A stretch of DNA of 9,380 bases. It comes from an uncultured Vogesella sp. GTDB taxonomy: Bacteria; Pseudomonadota; Gammaproteobacteria; Burkholderiales; Chromobacteriaceae. Below, one piece after another: positions 7,752 through 9,380 of this stretch. The first letter of the stretch is position 1. Each line of letters opens with the position of its first letter. A program made the position numbers and the translations under genes. The stretch spans positions 1 to 9,380 of the forward strand of contig CAMLGD010000128.1 of NCBI GenBank assembly GCA_946479405.1. The letters are read 5' to 3'. Under the pieces are notes generated by a model. That model was not told the origin of the DNA and made no database searches. It was given only the letters and a program-made list of their open reading frames with translations.

Positions 7752-9095
7752 ATGCCGTTTTTCTCTCGTAAACCTGCTCTGGAAAGCCTGCCGGGCTTCA
7801 CCATGCCAGCTGACTGCATGCAAACCCTGCATTCGGCCAGTGAATTCCGTCAAACCCTGCTCACCCTGATTCGCAGCGCCAAAAATCGCATTCATCTGGC
7901 AGCACTCTATTTGCAGCAGGACGAAGCCGGAGAAGAAGTGCTGGAAGCGCTATATCAGGCCGCCAGCAACAATCCGCAACTGGATATACGACTGTTTGTA
8001 GACGCCCACCGCGCACAGCGCGGCCTGATCGGGCAAGGAAAGCAGGCCGGTAATGCCGCCTGGTATCAACAGCGCGCGCAGCAGCAGCCATTAGCCAACC
8101 TGGCCATCTACGGCGTACCAGTGCAAAGCAAGGAACTGTTCGGGGTAATGCACCTGAAGGGCTTCATCATCGATAACGATGTGCTCTACAGCGGCGCCAG
8201 CCTCAACAACGTCTACCTGCACGTAGGCGAGCGCTATCGTTTTGATCGCTACCACCTGTTGCGGCATCCAGAGTTGGCCGACAGCATGTCGCACTACCTG
8301 ATAGCACAGCTCGCCACCGACCCGGCTGTTATTCGTCTGGATCGCCCATCAGAAACGAATAGCCGCGCCCAGCGGCAATTGATACGCCAGCTACGCCAAA
8401 AGCTGGCGCACACGCAGTATCGACTGCCAGCGGTGGCACCTAGTGGTAGCAGCAGTATCCATCCCATCAGTGGACAGGGACGCGGCAACCCGTTCAATGG
8501 CCTGCTGCTGCAGCTATTACGCCAGCCGCGCCAACAGCTGGTTATTTGCACGCCTTATTTCAATCTGCCACGCAGTGTCTTGCTGCAGATCGACGCTTTG
8601 CTCGCACGCGGCATCAAGGTTGAAATCATTGTCGGCGACAAACAGGCCAACGATTTCTACATTCCACCAGAACAGCCGTTCAAAATCATTGGTTGCCTGC
8701 CCTACCTGTATGAAATGAACCTGCGACGCTTTGCCCGCAAGCGCCAATTCTACTTGCAAAGCGGCCAACTCATACTGCGCCTGTGGAAATATGAGGGTAA
8801 CAGCTACCACCTGAAAGGCCTGTGGATTGATCAACAGTACATGCTGATTACCGGCAACAACCTGAATCCACGCGCCTTCACCCTCGACCTGGAAAATGGC
8901 CTGCTGATTCACGATCCGCAGCACACTCTGCAAACCCAGATAGCTGAGGAATTAGCGAGCATTCGCCAACACACCTCCGTGCTGCATCACTACCGAGAAT
9001 TGCAGAGACTGCAGGACTACCCGGAAAAGGTACGCAAGCTCCTAGGCCGCTTGGGCAAGCTTCGCATCGACCGGTTGTTTTATCGCTTGCTCTGA
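7752..9095 (+). CDS. pssA: CDP-diacylglycerol--serine O-phosphatidyltransferase, PLD superfamily
   Basis: Phosphatidylserine synthase that makes phosphatidylserine from CDP-diacylglycerol and L-serine, the committed step to phosphatidylethanolamine; the E. coli enzyme is peripheral and binds ribosomes and membrane. The 447 residues match E. coli PssA (451) along the whole length. Two HKD motifs are intact: H134-x-K136-x4-D141 (HLKGFIID) and H353-x-K355-x4-D360 (HLKGLWID). Family blocks include ALYLQQDEAG (51-60), HRAQRG (86-91), CTPYFNLP (266-273), VGDKQANDFYIP (294-305), PYLYEMNLRRF (317-327) and ITGNNLNPRAF (366-376). The basic C terminus (KVRKLLGRLGKLRIDRLF) fits peripheral membrane association. 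I chose ATG 7752; TTG 7728 in the same frame adds eight residues, and neither has a clear Shine-Dalgarno. GC in three sampled 60-base rows averages about 53%, against 67% and 78% in rows sampled from the FMN reductase and parE. Confidence 0.95.
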   Translation: MPFFSRKPALESLPGFTMPADCMQTLHSASEFRQTLLTLIRSAKNRIHLAALYLQQDEAGEEVLEALYQAASNNPQLDIRLFVDAHRAQRGLIGQGKQAGNAAWYQQRAQQQPLANLAIYGVPVQSKELFGVMHLKGFIIDNDVLYSGASLNNVYLHVGERYRFDRYHLLRHPELADSMSHYLIAQLATDPAVIRLDRPSETNSRAQRQLIRQLRQKLAHTQYRLPAVAPSGSSSIHPISGQGRGNPFNGLLLQLLRQPRQQLVICTPYFNLPRSVLLQIDALLARGIKVEIIVGDKQANDFYIPPEQPFKIIGCLPYLYEMNLRRFARKRQFYLQSGQLILRLWKYEGNSYHLKGLWIDQQYMLITGNNLNPRAFTLDLENGLLIHDPQHTLQTQIAEELASIRQHTSVLHHYRELQRLQDYPEKVRKLLGRLGKLRIDRLFYRLL

Positions 9096-9242
9096 AGCGG
9101 CCCATACCCCAGCCCAACCACGCCCGCCAACACGATCCGACTGCATACTGTTTCTCACTCGTTGGTAGCAAGCTGCGGCGAGATTGAACGATGGGAAGTG
9201 CTGACCCGCGATGATTGGCACAGTGCCAGCGGCCGCAACAGC

Positions 9243-9268
9243 AAAGCCCGCTTGCGCGGGCTTTTTTT
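9243..9268 (+). terminator. Rho-independent terminator downstream of pssA
   Basis: AAAGCCCGC (9243-9251) pairs with GCGGGCTTT (9256-9264) around a TTGC loop, and the T-run reaches seven (9262-9268). It is 147 bases after the pssA stop. On the minus strand the tail is TTTGCTG, so activity in that direction would be weak. Confidence 0.9.
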
Positions 9269-9286
9269 GCTTACCGGTGATCTCGC

Positions 9287-9316
9287 CCTGCTGCGGCCCA
9301 CGTTGGCCGCAGCAGG
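9287..9316. repeat. Long hairpin with core shared with the left edge
   Basis: CCTGCTGCGGCC (9287-9298) pairs perfectly with GGCCGCAGCAGG (9305-9316) around CACGTT. No T-run follows on either strand, so it is not an ordinary terminator. Its core (9293-9310) matches 17 of 18 bases of the palindrome at 1-18. A member of a small dispersed palindromic family is one reading; an extra barrier behind the terminator at 9243-9268 is another. Confidence 0.6.
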
Positions 9317-9380
9317 AGGAAGGGCCGGCGTTGGGGCATGGCGTGGCGCCAACCAGCGACCACCCCATCCCGACGCCACA

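Larger units (their letters stand above)
9096..9380. other. Noncoding tail after pssA
   Basis: These 285 bases hold no gene I can support. From the left: about 147 bases of plain sequence without a recognised promoter or RNA fold, a strong terminator (9243-9268), a 12-bp-stem hairpin (9287-9316) and GC-rich sequence running off the edge. Two minus-strand frames (9042-9368 and 9155-9379) cross the terminator and hairpin and look like chance. Confidence 0.6.

Noticed and set aside
9155..9379. Minus-strand 74-codon frame at the right edge
   Set aside because: It reads through the 9287-9316 hairpin and the 9243-9268 terminator, has no ribosome site noted and shows no family likeness.

Overview
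The window reads as a chromosomal segment of a GC-rich betaproteobacterium, most likely Neisseriales and close to Chromobacteriaceae such as Chromobacterium or Vogesella. The grounds are recalled similarity of the RppH, ParE and FMN-reductase sequences, the GC-rich codon use and the Shine-Dalgarno and terminator style; no search was run. It carries seven confident protein genes, no RNA gene, no insertion sequence, no CRISPR array and no sign of a prophage.

Left (1-1620, plus strand): a YfcF-type glutathione S-transferase and an NADPH-dependent FMN reductase/NAD(P)H quinone reductase-like flavoprotein. Both appear to start at GTG codons set by clear Shine-Dalgarno sequences. A perfect 28-base palindrome at 1592-1619 lies between these genes and the converging operon, and best fits as the terminator of that operon.

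Middle (1664-4812, minus strand): three closely spaced genes transcribed right to left, rppH (mRNA 5' pyrophosphohydrolase), a DUF2238/YjdF-type inner-membrane protein and parE (topoisomerase IV subunit B). Gaps of 21 and 14 bases suggest one operon.

Divergent region 4813-5151: a 339-base regulatory stretch with a strong dyad, a candidate sigma-70 promoter with a small palindrome in its spacer, and a small ORF with a good Shine-Dalgarno that overlaps the next gene.

Right (5152-9095, plus strand): a gamma-glutamylpolyamine synthetase-like member of the glutamine synthetase family, then a PotF/SpuD/SpuE-type periplasmic polyamine-binding protein, each seemingly with its own promoter. Together they suggest capture and gamma-glutamylation of putrescine or spermidine, although the ABC permease and ATPase and the later catabolic enzymes are not here. 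After a strong terminator comes pssA, a phospholipase-D-superfamily phosphatidylserine synthase with lower GC than the left-hand genes. The window ends in noncoding sequence with a terminator and a long hairpin whose core nearly repeats the palindrome at the very start of the window.

Most of the content is housekeeping or known metabolism. No clearly new system is visible. The items most worth a second look are the leader region and small ORF before the puuA-like gene, the binding-pocket substitutions in the PotF-like protein, and the repeated palindrome at the two ends.
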